From Nitratidesulfovibrio termitidis HI1 (lineage in GTDB: Bacteria; Desulfobacterota; Desulfovibrionia; Desulfovibrionales; Desulfovibrionaceae): a DNA stretch of 64,000 bases. The translations under genes and the position numbers were made by a program. Positions 43,095-52,632 of the stretch are shown one piece after another. Each line of letters opens with the position of its first letter. Positions within the stretch are counted from its first letter, which is position 1. The DNA lies in contig NZ_KI632512.1 of assembly GCF_000504305.1 (NCBI RefSeq), positions 2,799,469 to 2,863,468 of the forward strand, in the 5' to 3' direction. The notes beneath the pieces are model-generated. The model was not told the origin of the DNA and ran no database searches. It was given only the letters and a program-made list of their open reading frames with translations.

Positions 43095-45167
43095 TCACTC
43101 CCCGGCGGCATCCCCTTCGCCCAGCGCCAGCAGGGCCGCGCCCAGGGCGTTGCCCACGTCGTAGCGGGCCGGAAAGGTTACCGTGGTGGACAGCGCCCGC
43201 GCGACGGCGGGCAGCAGGTGGCGCGACGCCGCGCCAATGCCCACCATGGGCACCCCCAGCGCCACGTTGACCCGCAGCAGTGCATGGCGGTGCCGTTGGG
43301 CCAGGTACGCTGCGAAGTTGCCGCCCACCTCGCGCCGGGCCACGTGCTGGACCACGGCATCCTCGATGCGCTGGCTGGCGGCGGCCAGCACGGCGCGGGC
43401 CGCGTCCTGCGGGGTATTGGGTGGGGTATTGGGCGGGGTGTCGGGCGAGGTGGCGGGCACATCGGAAACGGTATCTGCCCCGGCGACAACCCCGGCCCCG
43501 GTATTCTCCCGTGCCCCTTCGTCCTTTGCAACGGGCGGCAGCAGTGCGGCCAGCGCCCGCGCACCGGCCAGCGCGGCGGCGGTGTTGCCCGTTCCGGGCG
43601 GCAGATCAGGCACATCGGAAAGATCCAGCAGGCCCAGCACATGCAGGGCATCGGTGGGGGTGAATCCGGCCACCTGCACCACGCGCTGGCGCACCAGCCT
43701 GTCGATGGCCCGCTCCAGCGTGCTTTCCGGCAGGCGCAGCGCGCGCAGCAGGTCGCCTGCCGGGGTGGGGCCATGGGCGTTCAGGTGGTCCAATACCGCG
43801 CGCTCGGCGGCGTCAGCGGATTGGGGGGATGGGCCGGATGGGCCAGACAGGGCGGACAGGCCGGACGGGGCAGGCCCCGCCTTTTCATCGCATGCATCCT
43901 CACGGCGCACGGGACAGATGCACCGCGCCTGGCCCCCGGCGCGCAGCCACTCTGCCGGGTCCGGCAGGGGACCGGCCATGCACAGCGGCACCACCCGCAG
44001 CGGCCCCACGGACAGCGTGCCGTCCGCATCCGGCCGGACAAGGCTGTCGCCGCCCACGCCCACGGTGAACATTTCCACGGCTTCCACGTGGGTTTCCCAG
44101 TCGCCTACCACCATGCCGTCGGCCTGGATGACCGGGCGGCCCCGGCGCAGCAGGGTGACGTCGGTGGTGGTGCCGCCCACGTCCACGATCAGGGCGTCCG
44201 GCGGAGGCGGGGCGGCGCTGCCTGCTGTTGCGGATGGCGACGCATCCGGCGCTGTGCCCGCAGCCTTGGCATGCGCTGCCATATCGCCCGCGTTCCCGGC
44301 GTCTTCATTTTCACTGGGCAGCCTGCCAGCTGCATGCGCCGCACCGTACCCGGCCATGGCGGCAGGGCCGCTGGCCACGGTGGCCGATGCGTTGCGCAGG
44401 GCCGCATCCATGGGCATGGCCGTGGCGTCGCCACGCACCACCACCACGGGGGCGGCAATGCCCAGACCCGCGAGCGCGGTGCGCACCCCGTCCAGAAAGC
44501 GCCGCATTACCGGCAGCAGGCGGGCGTTGAGCACCGCCGTGGCCGCGCGCTCCTTCATGCCCGCGCGCGAACTGGCCAGGTGCGAGCAGAACACCGGCTT
44601 GGGGTCCACCATGCCGATGGCCCGTTCCGCCACCAGTTCGTGGGCCGGATTCACGAAGCTCATCATGCCGCACACGGCGTAGGCGTCCACCCGGTTCTGC
44701 ATCAGGCGGATGGCGTCCACCAGCCGGTTCAGGGCCAGCGGCTCCTCTTCCGACCCGTCCAGCTTGTGGCCGCCGGGGATGGCATCCATGGAGGCGCAGG
44801 GCACGGTGATGCGCCCGGCGTAGCCGATGATGAACAGCCCCACCTCGGCCCCCTGCCCTTCCACCACGGCGTTGGTGGCGAGGGTGGTGGACACGGAGAC
44901 GAGATCAACGGCGCTGGCGGGCAGGCCGGACGCGGCCAGCGCGGCGGCCATGGCCCCGGCCATGCCCCGGCCAAGGTCGTGGTGGGTGGTGGGCCGCTTG
45001 GCCGATGCCACCACCCGGCGGGTGGCGGCGTCCACCAGAACGGCGTCGGTGCAGGTGCCGCCGGTGTCCACGCCCATGACGTAGCGGATGGGGCGCGTGG
45101 GCTGGGCGGATTGGTCAGGCTGGTCGGCTGCGTTGCTGGCGGCGAAGGTGTCGGCTTGGCTGGTCAT
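43095..45167 (-). CDS. Hydantoinase/oxoprolinase family protein
   Basis: 690 aa from ATG 45167 (MTSQADTF). The N-terminal ASKHA-type phosphate-binding motif VMGVDTGGTCTDAVLVD and VSTTLATNAVVEGQGAEVGLF match the Hydant_A N-terminal domain; GMMSFVNPAHELVAERAI and FCSHLASSRAGMKERAATAVLNARLLP match the central domain. The second ASKHA half includes ALIVDVGGTTTDVTLLRRG. The family hydrolyses cyclic amides such as 5-oxoproline, N-methylhydantoin or acetone carboxylase substrates. No HyuB partner is adjacent. Two long Ala/Pro-rich insertions are unusual. The C-terminal half after about residue 430 is divergent. Confidence 0.88.
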   Translation of the reverse strand: MTSQADTFAASNAADQPDQSAQPTRPIRYVMGVDTGGTCTDAVLVDAATRRVVASAKRPTTHHDLGRGMAGAMAAALAASGLPASAVDLVSVSTTLATNAVVEGQGAEVGLFIIGYAGRITVPCASMDAIPGGHKLDGSEEEPLALNRLVDAIRLMQNRVDAYAVCGMMSFVNPAHELVAERAIGMVDPKPVFCSHLASSRAGMKERAATAVLNARLLPVMRRFLDGVRTALAGLGIAAPVVVVRGDATAMPMDAALRNASATVASGPAAMAGYGAAHAAGRLPSENEDAGNAGDMAAHAKAAGTAPDASPSATAGSAAPPPPDALIVDVGGTTTDVTLLRRGRPVIQADGMVVGDWETHVEAVEMFTVGVGGDSLVRPDADGTLSVGPLRVVPLCMAGPLPDPAEWLRAGGQARCICPVRREDACDEKAGPAPSGLSALSGPSGPSPQSADAAERAVLDHLNAHGPTPAGDLLRALRLPESTLERAIDRLVRQRVVQVAGFTPTDALHVLGLLDLSDVPDLPPGTGNTAAALAGARALAALLPPVAKDEGARENTGAGVVAGADTVSDVPATSPDTPPNTPPNTPQDAARAVLAAASQRIEDAVVQHVARREVGGNFAAYLAQRHRHALLRVNVALGVPMVGIGAASRHLLPAVARALSTTVTFPARYDVGNALGAALLALGEGDAAGE

Positions 45168-45249
45168 GGAAAAACCTTGGAATGCATGGGGATGATGTCG
45201 AAAATCCGTTGGGCGCAAGGGCAACCGGAAAGTCCGGTCCGGGACAGCT

Positions 45250-45615
45250 TCAGGCCAGTTTCAGGCCATTCTCGACAGGTCGCTCCGGCACGGCCAGCAC
45301 CACGCTGCCGTCTGCCTGCGCAAAGCCGGTGACCAGAAATTCCGAGCGGAACGGCCCGATCTGCCGGGGCGGAAAGTTCACCACGCCGATGATCTGGCGG
45401 CCCAGCAGGTCGTCCGCCGTGTACAGGTGGGTGATGCGCGCGCTGGACTTCAGCACGCCGATGCCCGGCCCGAAGTCGGCCCACACCTTCCACGCAGGGC
45501 TGCGGGCCTCGGGAAACGGCTCCACCTGCACGATGGTGCCGGTGCGCAGTTCCACCTTCTCGAAATCGTCCCAGGTGATGGCGGGCAGGCCGGAAGCGGC
45601 GGCGGGGGTGGTCAT
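45250..45615 (-). CDS. csaA: CsaA-type tRNA-binding domain protein
   Basis: 121 aa with GGGAGAAAC before ATG 45615. The whole protein is a Trbp/EMAP-II OB-fold: TWDDFEKVELRTGTIVQVEPFPEARSPAWKVWADFG, GVLKSSARITHLYTADDLLGRQIIGVVNFPPRQIGPFRSEFLVTGF. It ends VPERPVENGLKLA, as CsaA does. CsaA dimers bind tRNA and in Bacillus act as export-related chaperones. It is 82 bp upstream of the hydantoinase gene on the same strand. Confidence 0.93.
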   Translation of the reverse strand: MTTPAAASGLPAITWDDFEKVELRTGTIVQVEPFPEARSPAWKVWADFGPGIGVLKSSARITHLYTADDLLGRQIIGVVNFPPRQIGPFRSEFLVTGFAQADGSVVLAVPERPVENGLKLA

Positions 45616-45760
45616 GTGCGTTTCTCCCGTTATGCATAGTGATGCGTGGCGTCTGCGGCATGCTGTCGCATGCGGCCAGCTGTTGCCCGTGGACTGGCCA
45701 TGAACGGGCCATGTACTCACCCGGACGCGCAGGTTGCGGCGCACGGCAGTGCGGACCGGA

Positions 45761-46807
45761 TCATTCGCCTCTGGTGGCGGCGAACAGCATCCCTTCGGTG
45801 ACGGACGAGCTGCGGTAGCCGGTGCGGCCCAGGCAGGCCGCATCGTGAAATCCCGCCTCGCGGAGCATGGCCAGGAACTCCGTTCCCGGTACGGCGCCGC
45901 CTTGTCAGCGAAACCAGCTGGACACCACGTCCGCGCCCTGCGGGGCGGGGCCGTCCAGCATCTGGTCGGCCAGGCGCAGGCGGCCACCGGGCCGCAACAC
46001 CCTGTGGATTTCGCGCAATGCGGCGGGCTTGTCCACTATCAGGCTGAACACCCCGTTGGAAATGACCACGTCGAAGCTGCCGGAGGCAAAGGGCAGGCTC
46101 TCCGCACCGGTCTCCACGAAGCGAATCCGGGCGGACTGGCGGTCTGGCCCGAACGGGTCCGGTCCAGACACGTCCGGTTTCGACACATCCGGTCCAGACA
46201 CGTCCGGTCCAGGCGGGTCTGGGACGCGCTCCATCGAGGACGCGGCTGTATTCGTTACGGTACCCATGGCGGCCAGATTGGCGCGGGCGCGGTCCAGCAT
46301 GTGCGGGCTGGCGTCGGCCCCGGTCACCGCGCCGTCCGGCCCGGCCAGCAGGGCGGCGCACAGGGTGTCCACCCCGGCACCGCAGCCCACGTCCAGCACG
46401 GCATCGCCGGGGCGCACCGGGCAGGCGGCCAGTTCCGGCGGCAGGCAGCGGTCGCGGGGGGCGGCGGGGCCGTCGCCTGTCTCGTCGCCAAAGCGCACCG
46501 GGGCATCCAGTTCCGCGTCCGGCATGTCGCAAAAGATGTCGCCGGGCACGCCGCTGCCCGAAGCGGACGGATACCCGGCAGGCGGCGACGGCGGCAGCAG
46601 GCACACCGGCGGCCACACGCAGGCGTCCACCGTGGCGAAGGGGTTGCCCACTCCGCAGAAATGGGCGCGCACCGCGGCGGGCAGGCGACCTGTGAGCGCA
46701 GCGTCATAGCCAAGGCCAGCCAGCCCGGCATCGCCCACCGGGTAGCGGAACTTGCCCTCCGGCCCCTGAGACACGGAAATGAAACGGTCGCGCACGGCGC
46801 GGGCCAC
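45761..46807 (-). CDS. ArsM-like SAM methyltransferase with in-frame UGA (probable selenoprotein)
   Basis: 348 aa if UGA at 45907-45905 (residue 301) is read as selenocysteine; otherwise it ends at residue 300. The N-terminal part has FCGVGNPF and the SAM motif AVLDVGCGAGVDTL; later motifs are VTGADASPHMLDRARANL and SFDVVISNGVFSLIVDKPAALREIHRVLRPGGRL. After ..DVVSSWFR comes UGA, then QGGAVPGTEFLAMLREAGF and TGYRSSSVTEGMLF, the expected family C-terminus, in the same frame for 47 codons. UGA falls where arsenite-methyltransferase-like proteins have the Cys of C-x-G-G-A-x-P. A bSECIS-like hairpin follows. A nonsense mutation is the alternative. Start is GTG 46807, with a weak ribosome site. An in-frame 15-bp repeat (46158-46217) codes a PDVSG-type insertion. 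Confidence 0.7.
45871..45889 (-). promoter_or_regulatory. Candidate bacterial SECIS hairpin
   Basis: On the minus strand, 15 nt after the UGA, CCGGGAAC-GGA-GTTCCTGG forms an 8-bp stem (one G-U pair) with a 3-nt loop whose first bases are G. The loop lies 23 nt from the UGA, inside the 16-37 nt window of known bacterial SECIS elements. Confidence 0.6.
46158..46217 (-). repeat. 15-bp minisatellite, four copies, in frame
   Basis: Four 15-bp units of the type TCCGGTCCAGACACG lie inside the methyltransferase gene and code a Pro-Asp-Val-Ser-Gly-like repeat between the SAM-binding motifs. The period is a multiple of three. Confidence 0.85.
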
Positions 46808-47247
46808 CAGCGCCCGTTCCGCCGGGCCGAGCGCGGCAGGGCCTTTCGCGCCGGGTGTGCATCCGGACTGCGACAGGGTCGGTGGCAGGAGCGGTGACAG
46901 CGAGGCGGGAGCGAAAGCGGCGGCCCCACCCGGGGCCTGCGGCGGCGCTCAGGCCCCGGTGGCGCAGGAATCGCCCGCAAGGGGCGGCGTGCGGCGGTGC
47001 ATGGGTTCCTCGTGGTGGAGGTTGCGATGGGGGCGCGGGCCGGTTTGCCCATTGTGTGCGGTCCGCCCGGTGCACCCGGTGTGGGGTGGGCCGCGTGGTA
47101 TGCGGCCTGCCTGTGGCCGTCATAGGGGGCGGCGCGGCGTGCCGTCAATCAGGGCGGGGAGAGCGGCGAGCGCGGCAGGTCAGATGCGCCGGTGCGCGTG
47201 GCACGAAAACGGGGCGCAGGTGTCCCCGCACAACATCACACAAAAGA
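46808..47247. other. Intergenic region without recognised features
   Basis: Between the divergently placed ends of the methyltransferase and flavodiiron genes no coding sequence, promoter or repeat could be supported. Confidence 0.5.
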
Positions 47248-47277
47248 GGGGCGCGGGGCTTTGTTTCCCCGCGCCCC
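47248..47277 (-). terminator. Terminator of the flavodiiron gene
   Basis: GGGGCGCGGGG (47248-47258) and CCCCGCGCCCC (47267-47277) form a perfect 11-bp stem with an 8-nt loop. On the minus strand CTCTTTTG follows. Confidence 0.85.
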
Positions 47278-47308
47278 ATGGCGTTATGCATCCTGCCGTG
47301 GCGTTTGG

Positions 47309-48502
47309 CTATTCCCCGGCGGCCTCGGCCAACTGGCGGCCCAGGGCGCGGCAGCGTTCCAGCCCTTCATCGTCGGGGTTCCAGGCCTCGCGGGCGGGGT
47401 CGCCCACCTGCGAGAAGCCGCACCTGGCCAGCCGTTCGGCCAGCACCTTGGGCGATTCGCCGCTCCAGCCATACGAGCCGAAGGCGGCGGCCTTCTTGCC
47501 CCGGAACTTCAGCCCCTCCACCTCTTCCAGCAGGCCCGCAACAGAGGTCAGCACGCCCCGGTTCACCGTGGGCGAACCCACGGCCAGCACCTTGGACCGG
47601 AAGATCTGGGTGATGATGTCGTTCTTGTCCACCAGCCCGGAATTGAACAGCTTCACCGTCAGCGTGGGGTCGGCCTGCACGGCCCCGGCGGCGATGGCCT
47701 CGGCCATGCGCCGGGTGGAATTCCACATGGTGTCGTACACCACGGTCAGCTGGTGCTCGGCGTAGTTGGCCGCCCATTGCTGGTAGCGCTGCACGATCTG
47801 CAGCGGATCCTTGCGCCAGATCACCCCATGGCTGGGGCAGATCATGTCCACGGCCAGGCCCAGGGCCAGCACCTCGTCGATCTTTTTCGTCACCAGCGGG
47901 CTGAACGGGGTAAGGATGTTGGCGTAGTACTTGATGGCTTCCGCCCACAGTTCGCACTCGTCCACCAGGTCGGCGAACATCAGCTCCGAGGCGTAGTGCT
48001 GGCCGAAGGCGTCATTGCTGAACAGCACGTTCTCGCCGGTCAGGTAGCACATCATGGAATCGGGCCAGTGGAGCATGGGCATTTCCACGAACACCAGCTC
48101 GCAGCTGCCCAGCGACAGTGTGTCGCCGGTGCGCATCACCCGGAAGTCCCAGTCCACGTGGTACTGGCCCTTCAGCGATTTTACCCCGTTGGCCGAGCAG
48201 TACACCGGCGTCCTGGGGATGTGGCGCATCAGTTCCGGCAGGGCGCCGCTGTGGTCCGGCTCGCCGTGGTTGGCCACCACGTAGTCGATGGACGCAAGGT
48301 CCACCACCCGCGCCAGATTCTCCACGAATTCGCGCGCGTATGGCCCCCACACCGTTTCGATGAGCGCGGTGCGTCCACCGGGGTCGCGCACCAGGTAGGC
48401 GTTGTAGCTGGAGCCCTTGTGGGTGGAATATTCCTGCCCGTGAAAGGTGCGCAGTTCCCAGTCGATCTTGCCCACCCAGTGGACGCGGTCGGTCAGTTGC
48501 AT
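47309..48502 (-). CDS. roo: Flavodiiron protein (rubredoxin:oxygen oxidoreductase type)
   Basis: 397 aa from ATG 48502 after GGAGGGCAGGAC; the longer upstream frame is not needed. The metallo-beta-lactamase domain has the diiron ligands in VANHGEPDHSGALPEL (H-x-E-x-D-H) and FSNDAFGQH, with ICPSHGVIWRKDP closing it. The flavodoxin domain from about residue 253 starts VVYDTMWNSTRRMAEAIAAG and contains VLAVGSPTVNRGVLTSVAGLLEE. Length and motifs match Desulfovibrio ROO, which reduces oxygen to water with electrons from rubredoxin and also handles nitric oxide. No rubredoxin gene is adjacent here. Confidence 0.95.
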   Translation of the reverse strand: MQLTDRVHWVGKIDWELRTFHGQEYSTHKGSSYNAYLVRDPGGRTALIETVWGPYAREFVENLARVVDLASIDYVVANHGEPDHSGALPELMRHIPRTPVYCSANGVKSLKGQYHVDWDFRVMRTGDTLSLGSCELVFVEMPMLHWPDSMMCYLTGENVLFSNDAFGQHYASELMFADLVDECELWAEAIKYYANILTPFSPLVTKKIDEVLALGLAVDMICPSHGVIWRKDPLQIVQRYQQWAANYAEHQLTVVYDTMWNSTRRMAEAIAAGAVQADPTLTVKLFNSGLVDKNDIITQIFRSKVLAVGSPTVNRGVLTSVAGLLEEVEGLKFRGKKAAAFGSYGWSGESPKVLAERLARCGFSQVGDPAREAWNPDDEGLERCRALGRQLAEAAGE

Positions 48503-49036
48503 GTCCTGCCCTCCGTGCGGCGCGTGTGGCACACCCGTCGGGTCGCGCCGCGTGACCCGATGGATGGAAGGGACGGGTGAAAAAAGAGGAATGCCTATGC
48601 TTGCAGGCTGGCAGGTTGCGCGTCCGGTGTCAACAGACCGGAATGCGGGCCGGGCCGGGGTTTCCCGGTGGGCAAGGGATGGGAGGGGCGGACGGACGAG
48701 GGGGACAGGCGACTGCGGGCACGGAAAACGGCGGAGGGGAAAACCCTCCGCCGTTGGTGTGGTGAATGCCCCCGATGCCCCGGCGGGAACCCATGGAAGG
48801 GATTCCGTGAATCCGGGGCGGTTCGGGTTGCGGACCGCCGGGTGCCAGTGCGCCCGGCGGATGGTGCGCGACATGCGCGCGTGCGGTGCGGTTGCCAACG
48901 GGCGCGGTCCGGGCCAGCCCTGCCCGTTCGTCCGCCTGCCTGTTCTCCGCCTGCCGGGCATGGCCAGCCCTGTCTGGCTTGCCAGTCCGGCTTGCGAGAC
49001 CCGGGTCTGCCTGTGCAGGCGTGGACCTGTTCGGGC
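48503..49036. other. Intergenic region with one hairpin (48727-48755)
   Basis: AACGGCGGAGGG (48727-48738) and CCCTCCGCCGTT (48744-48755) form a perfect 12-bp stem around GAAAA, probably the terminator of the hsp20 transcript. The rest of the gap, which must also contain the promoter of the flavodiiron gene, shows no clear motif. Confidence 0.6.
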
Positions 49037-49645
49037 TCAGGCGTGGCATCCGGCGCGCGGTTCTTCACCGGGCACCCACACGCATTCTTCGGACGAGGCG
49101 CGGGGGATGCTGACGGTCAGCACCCCGTCGTTGACCGAGGCGGAAAGGCCCTCGGCCACCGCGTCGTCCGGCAGCACCAGGATGCGCCGGAAGCTGCCGG
49201 GTTGCCGTTCCATGCGGTGCCATCCCAGCCCCTTGTCGCGCGAGGAGGACCGCGTGCGGCCCGTGATGGACAGCCGGTTGCCCTCGGTCTTCACGTGCAG
49301 GTCGGCGGCGTTGCCGTCGCCCATGCCGTTGTCCTCTACGCGCGAGAGGCCGGGCACGTCGGCCACGACCACGTAGGTGTCGTTTTCCACCGCGATGTCC
49401 ACGTCCAGGCGGCGGGTGTCGTCAAAGCCGCATTCGGGCGCCTGGCTGGGCAGAACCTCGTACATCAGCTCCTCTGCACCGGCCAGTTGCATCAGTCTGC
49501 GCAGCTTTTCCTCCTCGCTGGCGCATTCCACGTCGAAGGGAATGGGCGCCACGAGGCTGCCGTCGTCACGCCGGTCGGAACCGGCGTCGTCGCGTTCGGC
49601 ACCCTTGCGGAACCAGTTCCGGGGGTGCAGTGCGTCCAGTTTCAT
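49037..49645 (-). CDS. Hsp20-family small heat shock protein
   Basis: 202 aa with GGAGGAACGCC before ATG 49645. The N-terminal 75 residues are helical and acidic. The alpha-crystallin domain is at about 80-195: LDVDIAVENDTYVVVADVPGLS, LHVKTEGNRLSITGRTRSSS, GSFRRILVLPDDAVAEGLSASVNDGVLTVSIPR. It lacks a clear C-terminal I-x-I motif, ending GEEPRAGCHA. The protein should hold unfolded proteins in the cytoplasm. Insertion DNGMGDGNAAD inside the domain is unusual. It is alone between two long gaps. Confidence 0.88.
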   Translation of the reverse strand: MKLDALHPRNWFRKGAERDDAGSDRRDDGSLVAPIPFDVECASEEEKLRRLMQLAGAEELMYEVLPSQAPECGFDDTRRLDVDIAVENDTYVVVADVPGLSRVEDNGMGDGNAADLHVKTEGNRLSITGRTRSSSRDKGLGWHRMERQPGSFRRILVLPDDAVAEGLSASVNDGVLTVSIPRASSEECVWVPGEEPRAGCHA

Positions 49646-50153
49646 GGCGTTCCTCCGTTGTCTTCACCGGCGGGCATGCGTTCTCCCGCCGGAAGTCCCC
49701 ATGCCGGTTGCCGGGCGCAAGGCCCTGCCGGGGCCAACTGCCGACACTTTCGGCCAGTGGCGGCAAGTTCCGCCAGTACGGATTCGTTCTTGCCAGCCTT
49801 GAAAGGTCGGGCGCATACGGCCGCGGCAAGTGGGGCAAGTGGGGTGGGCCAGGCGGCGTGCGCCGGGCCATACTTGAAAATAATTATCATCAGCAAAAAG
49901 GCAACGGCATGCACCGTGATTTTGCCTTTGCAGACGCTCCGGTGCGGAACCCGGCGGAAGCGGGGGGGCGTTGCAATGGGCGGCCTGGCCGGGTATGTCC
50001 TGAAAATGGGGACCGAGCCCGCGTTGCCGCGCGCGGCTCCTCATCCGGGCAGCAGATATGGCGGGTCATGCCCCGTTTTGCCTGCCTTCAGCGGTTCACT
50101 TCGCGTATCGCCGTTTCCGGCCCGTATCGTCCGCCAACATACAGGAGCACAAC
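49646..50153. promoter_or_regulatory. Intergenic region with Fur-box-like site (49875-49889)
   Basis: TGAAAAT-A-ATTATCA (49875-49889) matches the 7-1-7 Fur consensus TGATAAT-N-ATTATCA at 13 of 14 arm positions and lies in the only AT-rich spot of a GC-rich gap. Genes on either side are hsp20 (divergent) and malate synthase (270 bp downstream). No other feature is supported. Confidence 0.5.
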
Positions 50154-52349
50154 ATGACGCAGCGCGTTCAGGTGGGTGGCTTGCAGATCGCAGCGCCGCT
50201 GTATGACGTCATAGTCCGCGACATCGCGCCGGGCACCGGCGTGGACCCCGACAGGTTCTGGACGGCCCTCGAGAACATGGTGGAAACCATGGCCGACAAG
50301 AATCGCGCCCTGCTGGCAAAGCGGGCGGAATTGCAGGATGCCATCGACGCCTGGCACCGCGAGCGGCGGGGCACGCCGCACGATGGGGCCGCCTACGAGG
50401 CCTTTCTGCGTTCCATCGGCTATCTGGTGGCCGAAGGGCCGGACTTTGCCATCACCACCGAAGGGGTGGACCCGGAAATCGCCCTGGTGGCCGGGCCGCA
50501 GCTGGTGGTGCCCATCACCAACGCCCGCTATGCCCTGAACGCCGCCAATGCCCGCTGGGGCAGCCTGTATGACGCCCTGTACGGCACCGACGTGATTTCC
50601 GAAGACCCGGCGCAGGGCGGCGCGCCGCGCGGCAACGCCTACAATCCCGCACGCGGGGCGCTGGTGGTGGCGCGGGCCGCCGCCTTCCTGGACGAGGCCT
50701 TTCCGCTGGCCAGCGGGAGCCATGCCGACGCAACCCGCTACGACGTGCGCGACGGCAAGCTGGTGGTCACCCTGAAGAACGGCGCGGCAACGGGCCTTGC
50801 CGACCCCGCCCGTTTCGCCGGGCATGCGGGCGCGCCTGCCGAGGGCAACGGCGCGGTGCTGCTGCGCAACCACGGCCTGCACGCGGAAATCCGCATCGAC
50901 CGCGAACACGCCATCGGCCGCGAGCACGCCGCCGGGGTGCGCGACGTGGTGATGGAAGCGGCCATGACCACCATCCTTGACTGCGAGGATTCGGTGGCCG
51001 TGGTGGACGGCGCGGACAAGGCCCTGGCTTACCGCAACATGCTGGGCCTGTTCCGGGGTGACCTTTCGGCGGAATTTCCCAAGGGCGGGCGCAGCGTGCT
51101 GCGCATCCTGAACCCCGACCGCGAGTACACCGGGCCGGACGGCGCCGCGTTCACGCTGCCGGGCCGCAGCCTGATGCTGGTGCGCACCGTGGGCCACCTG
51201 ATGACCACCGACGCGGTGCTTACCCGGTCCGGCGAAGAAATTCCCGAAGGCATGCTGGACACCATGGCCACGGCCTACATCGCCCTGCACGACCTGCGCG
51301 GCACGTCCAGCTTCCGCAACAGCCGCACTGGCGGGGTGTACATCGTCAAGCCCAAGCAGCACGGGCCGGAAGAGGTGGCCTTTACCGCAGAGCTGTTCCG
51401 CATGGCGGAAGACGCCCTGGGCATGCCGCGCAACACGATGAAGATCGGCATCATGGACGAGGAACGCCGTACCACGGTGAACCTGAAGGAATGCATCCGC
51501 GCGGCGGCGGAGCGGGTCATCTTCATCAATACCGGCTTTCTGGACCGCACCGGCGACGAAATCCACACCTGCATGGAGGCGGGGCCGGTGGTGCGCAAGA
51601 ACGCCATGCGCGGCGAACGCTGGATCATCGCCTACGAGGACTGGAACGTGGACACGGGCCTGGCCTGCGGCCTTGCCGGGCGTGCCCAGGTGGGCAAGGG
51701 CATGTGGGCCAAGCCCGACATGATGCGCGAAATGGTGGAAACCAAGATCGGCCACCCCAGGGCGGGCGCCAACTGCGCGTGGGTGCCCTCGCCCACTGCC
51801 GCCACCCTGCACGCCATGCACTACCATGCCGTGGACGTGGCAGCCGTGCAGAAGACCCTGGCGGGCAAGCGCCGCGCCACCCTGGCCGACCTGCTGACCC
51901 TGCCCCTGATGTCTCCCGCGTCCCGCCCCACCCAGCAAGAGGTGGACGAGGAACTGGCCAACAACGCCCAGTCCATTCTGGGCTATGTGGTACGCTGGGT
52001 GGATCAGGGCATCGGGTGTTCCAAGGTGCCGGACATCACCGACGTGGGGCTGATGGAAGACCGCGCCACCCTGCGTATTTCCAGCCAGCACATCGCCAAC
52101 TGGCTGCACCACGGCGTCTGCACCCGCGAGCAGGTGGTGGCGGTGCTCAAGCGCATGGCCGCCGTGGTGGACCGCCAGAACGAAGGGGATCCGGCCTACC
52201 GGCCCATGAGCGCCGACTTTGACGCCAGCGTGGCCTTTCAGGCCGCGTGCGACCTGGTGCTGCTGGGGCGCGAGCAACCTTCGGGCTATACGGAACCCAT
52301 CCTGCATGCCCGCAGGCAGGAGGCCAAGGCCAGGTTCGGTCTGGCGTAA
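50154..52349 (+). CDS. glcB: Malate synthase G
   Basis: 731 aa from ATG 50154 with ACAGGAGC upstream. Family features include [45 protein letters not shown], the catalytic region [98 protein letters not shown], and [28 protein letters not shown]. It joins glyoxylate and acetyl-CoA to malate. No isocitrate lyase or glycolate oxidase gene is in the window, so the glyoxylate source is unclear. Monocistronic, with a strong terminator. Confidence 0.97.
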   Translation: MTQRVQVGGLQIAAPLYDVIVRDIAPGTGVDPDRFWTALENMVETMADKNRALLAKRAELQDAIDAWHRERRGTPHDGAAYEAFLRSIGYLVAEGPDFAITTEGVDPEIALVAGPQLVVPITNARYALNAANARWGSLYDALYGTDVISEDPAQGGAPRGNAYNPARGALVVARAAAFLDEAFPLASGSHADATRYDVRDGKLVVTLKNGAATGLADPARFAGHAGAPAEGNGAVLLRNHGLHAEIRIDREHAIGREHAAGVRDVVMEAAMTTILDCEDSVAVVDGADKALAYRNMLGLFRGDLSAEFPKGGRSVLRILNPDREYTGPDGAAFTLPGRSLMLVRTVGHLMTTDAVLTRSGEEIPEGMLDTMATAYIALHDLRGTSSFRNSRTGGVYIVKPKQHGPEEVAFTAELFRMAEDALGMPRNTMKIGIMDEERRTTVNLKECIRAAAERVIFINTGFLDRTGDEIHTCMEAGPVVRKNAMRGERWIIAYEDWNVDTGLACGLAGRAQVGKGMWAKPDMMREMVETKIGHPRAGANCAWVPSPTAATLHAMHYHAVDVAAVQKTLAGKRRATLADLLTLPLMSPASRPTQQEVDEELANNAQSILGYVVRWVDQGIGCSKVPDITDVGLMEDRATLRISSQHIANWLHHGVCTREQVVAVLKRMAAVVDRQNEGDPAYRPMSADFDASVAFQAACDLVLLGREQPSGYTEPILHARRQEAKARFGLA

Positions 52350-52396
52350 GCGGGATGGCGCACACAGCGCCCGATGCCTGTACTCGATGAACGACG

Positions 52397-52430
52397 CCCC
52401 CGCCGGAAGACAACTTCCGGCGGGGGTTTT
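52397..52430 (+). terminator. Terminator of malate synthase gene
   Basis: CCCCCGCCGGAAG (52397-52409), loop ACAA, CTTCCGGCGGGGG (52414-52426), then TTTT. Perfect 13-bp stem. Confidence 0.9.
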
Positions 52431-52632
52431 GCGTTGGCTGGCGGAAGAGGCTGGCTGCGGGGCCATGTGGCGGCGGGCCATGCGGCTGCGGACGGGCCGG
52501 GCCGATGGCCTTGCGCCAGCGGAAAATAATGGCGTGGAGCCGGTGCTGCGGTATGGCGCGAACAGGGGAAGACACCACGCGAACGGGGGAAGGCGTATGG
52601 GAGCCGGGCCGCGCCCGGCGGGAGGGACCGCC

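Noticed and set aside
49642-49914. 90-codon minus-strand frame ending in ATGA overlap with hsp20
   Set aside because: The N-terminus mimics a signal peptide, but there is no ribosome site and the rest looks like random GC-rich translation; the overlap appears fortuitous.
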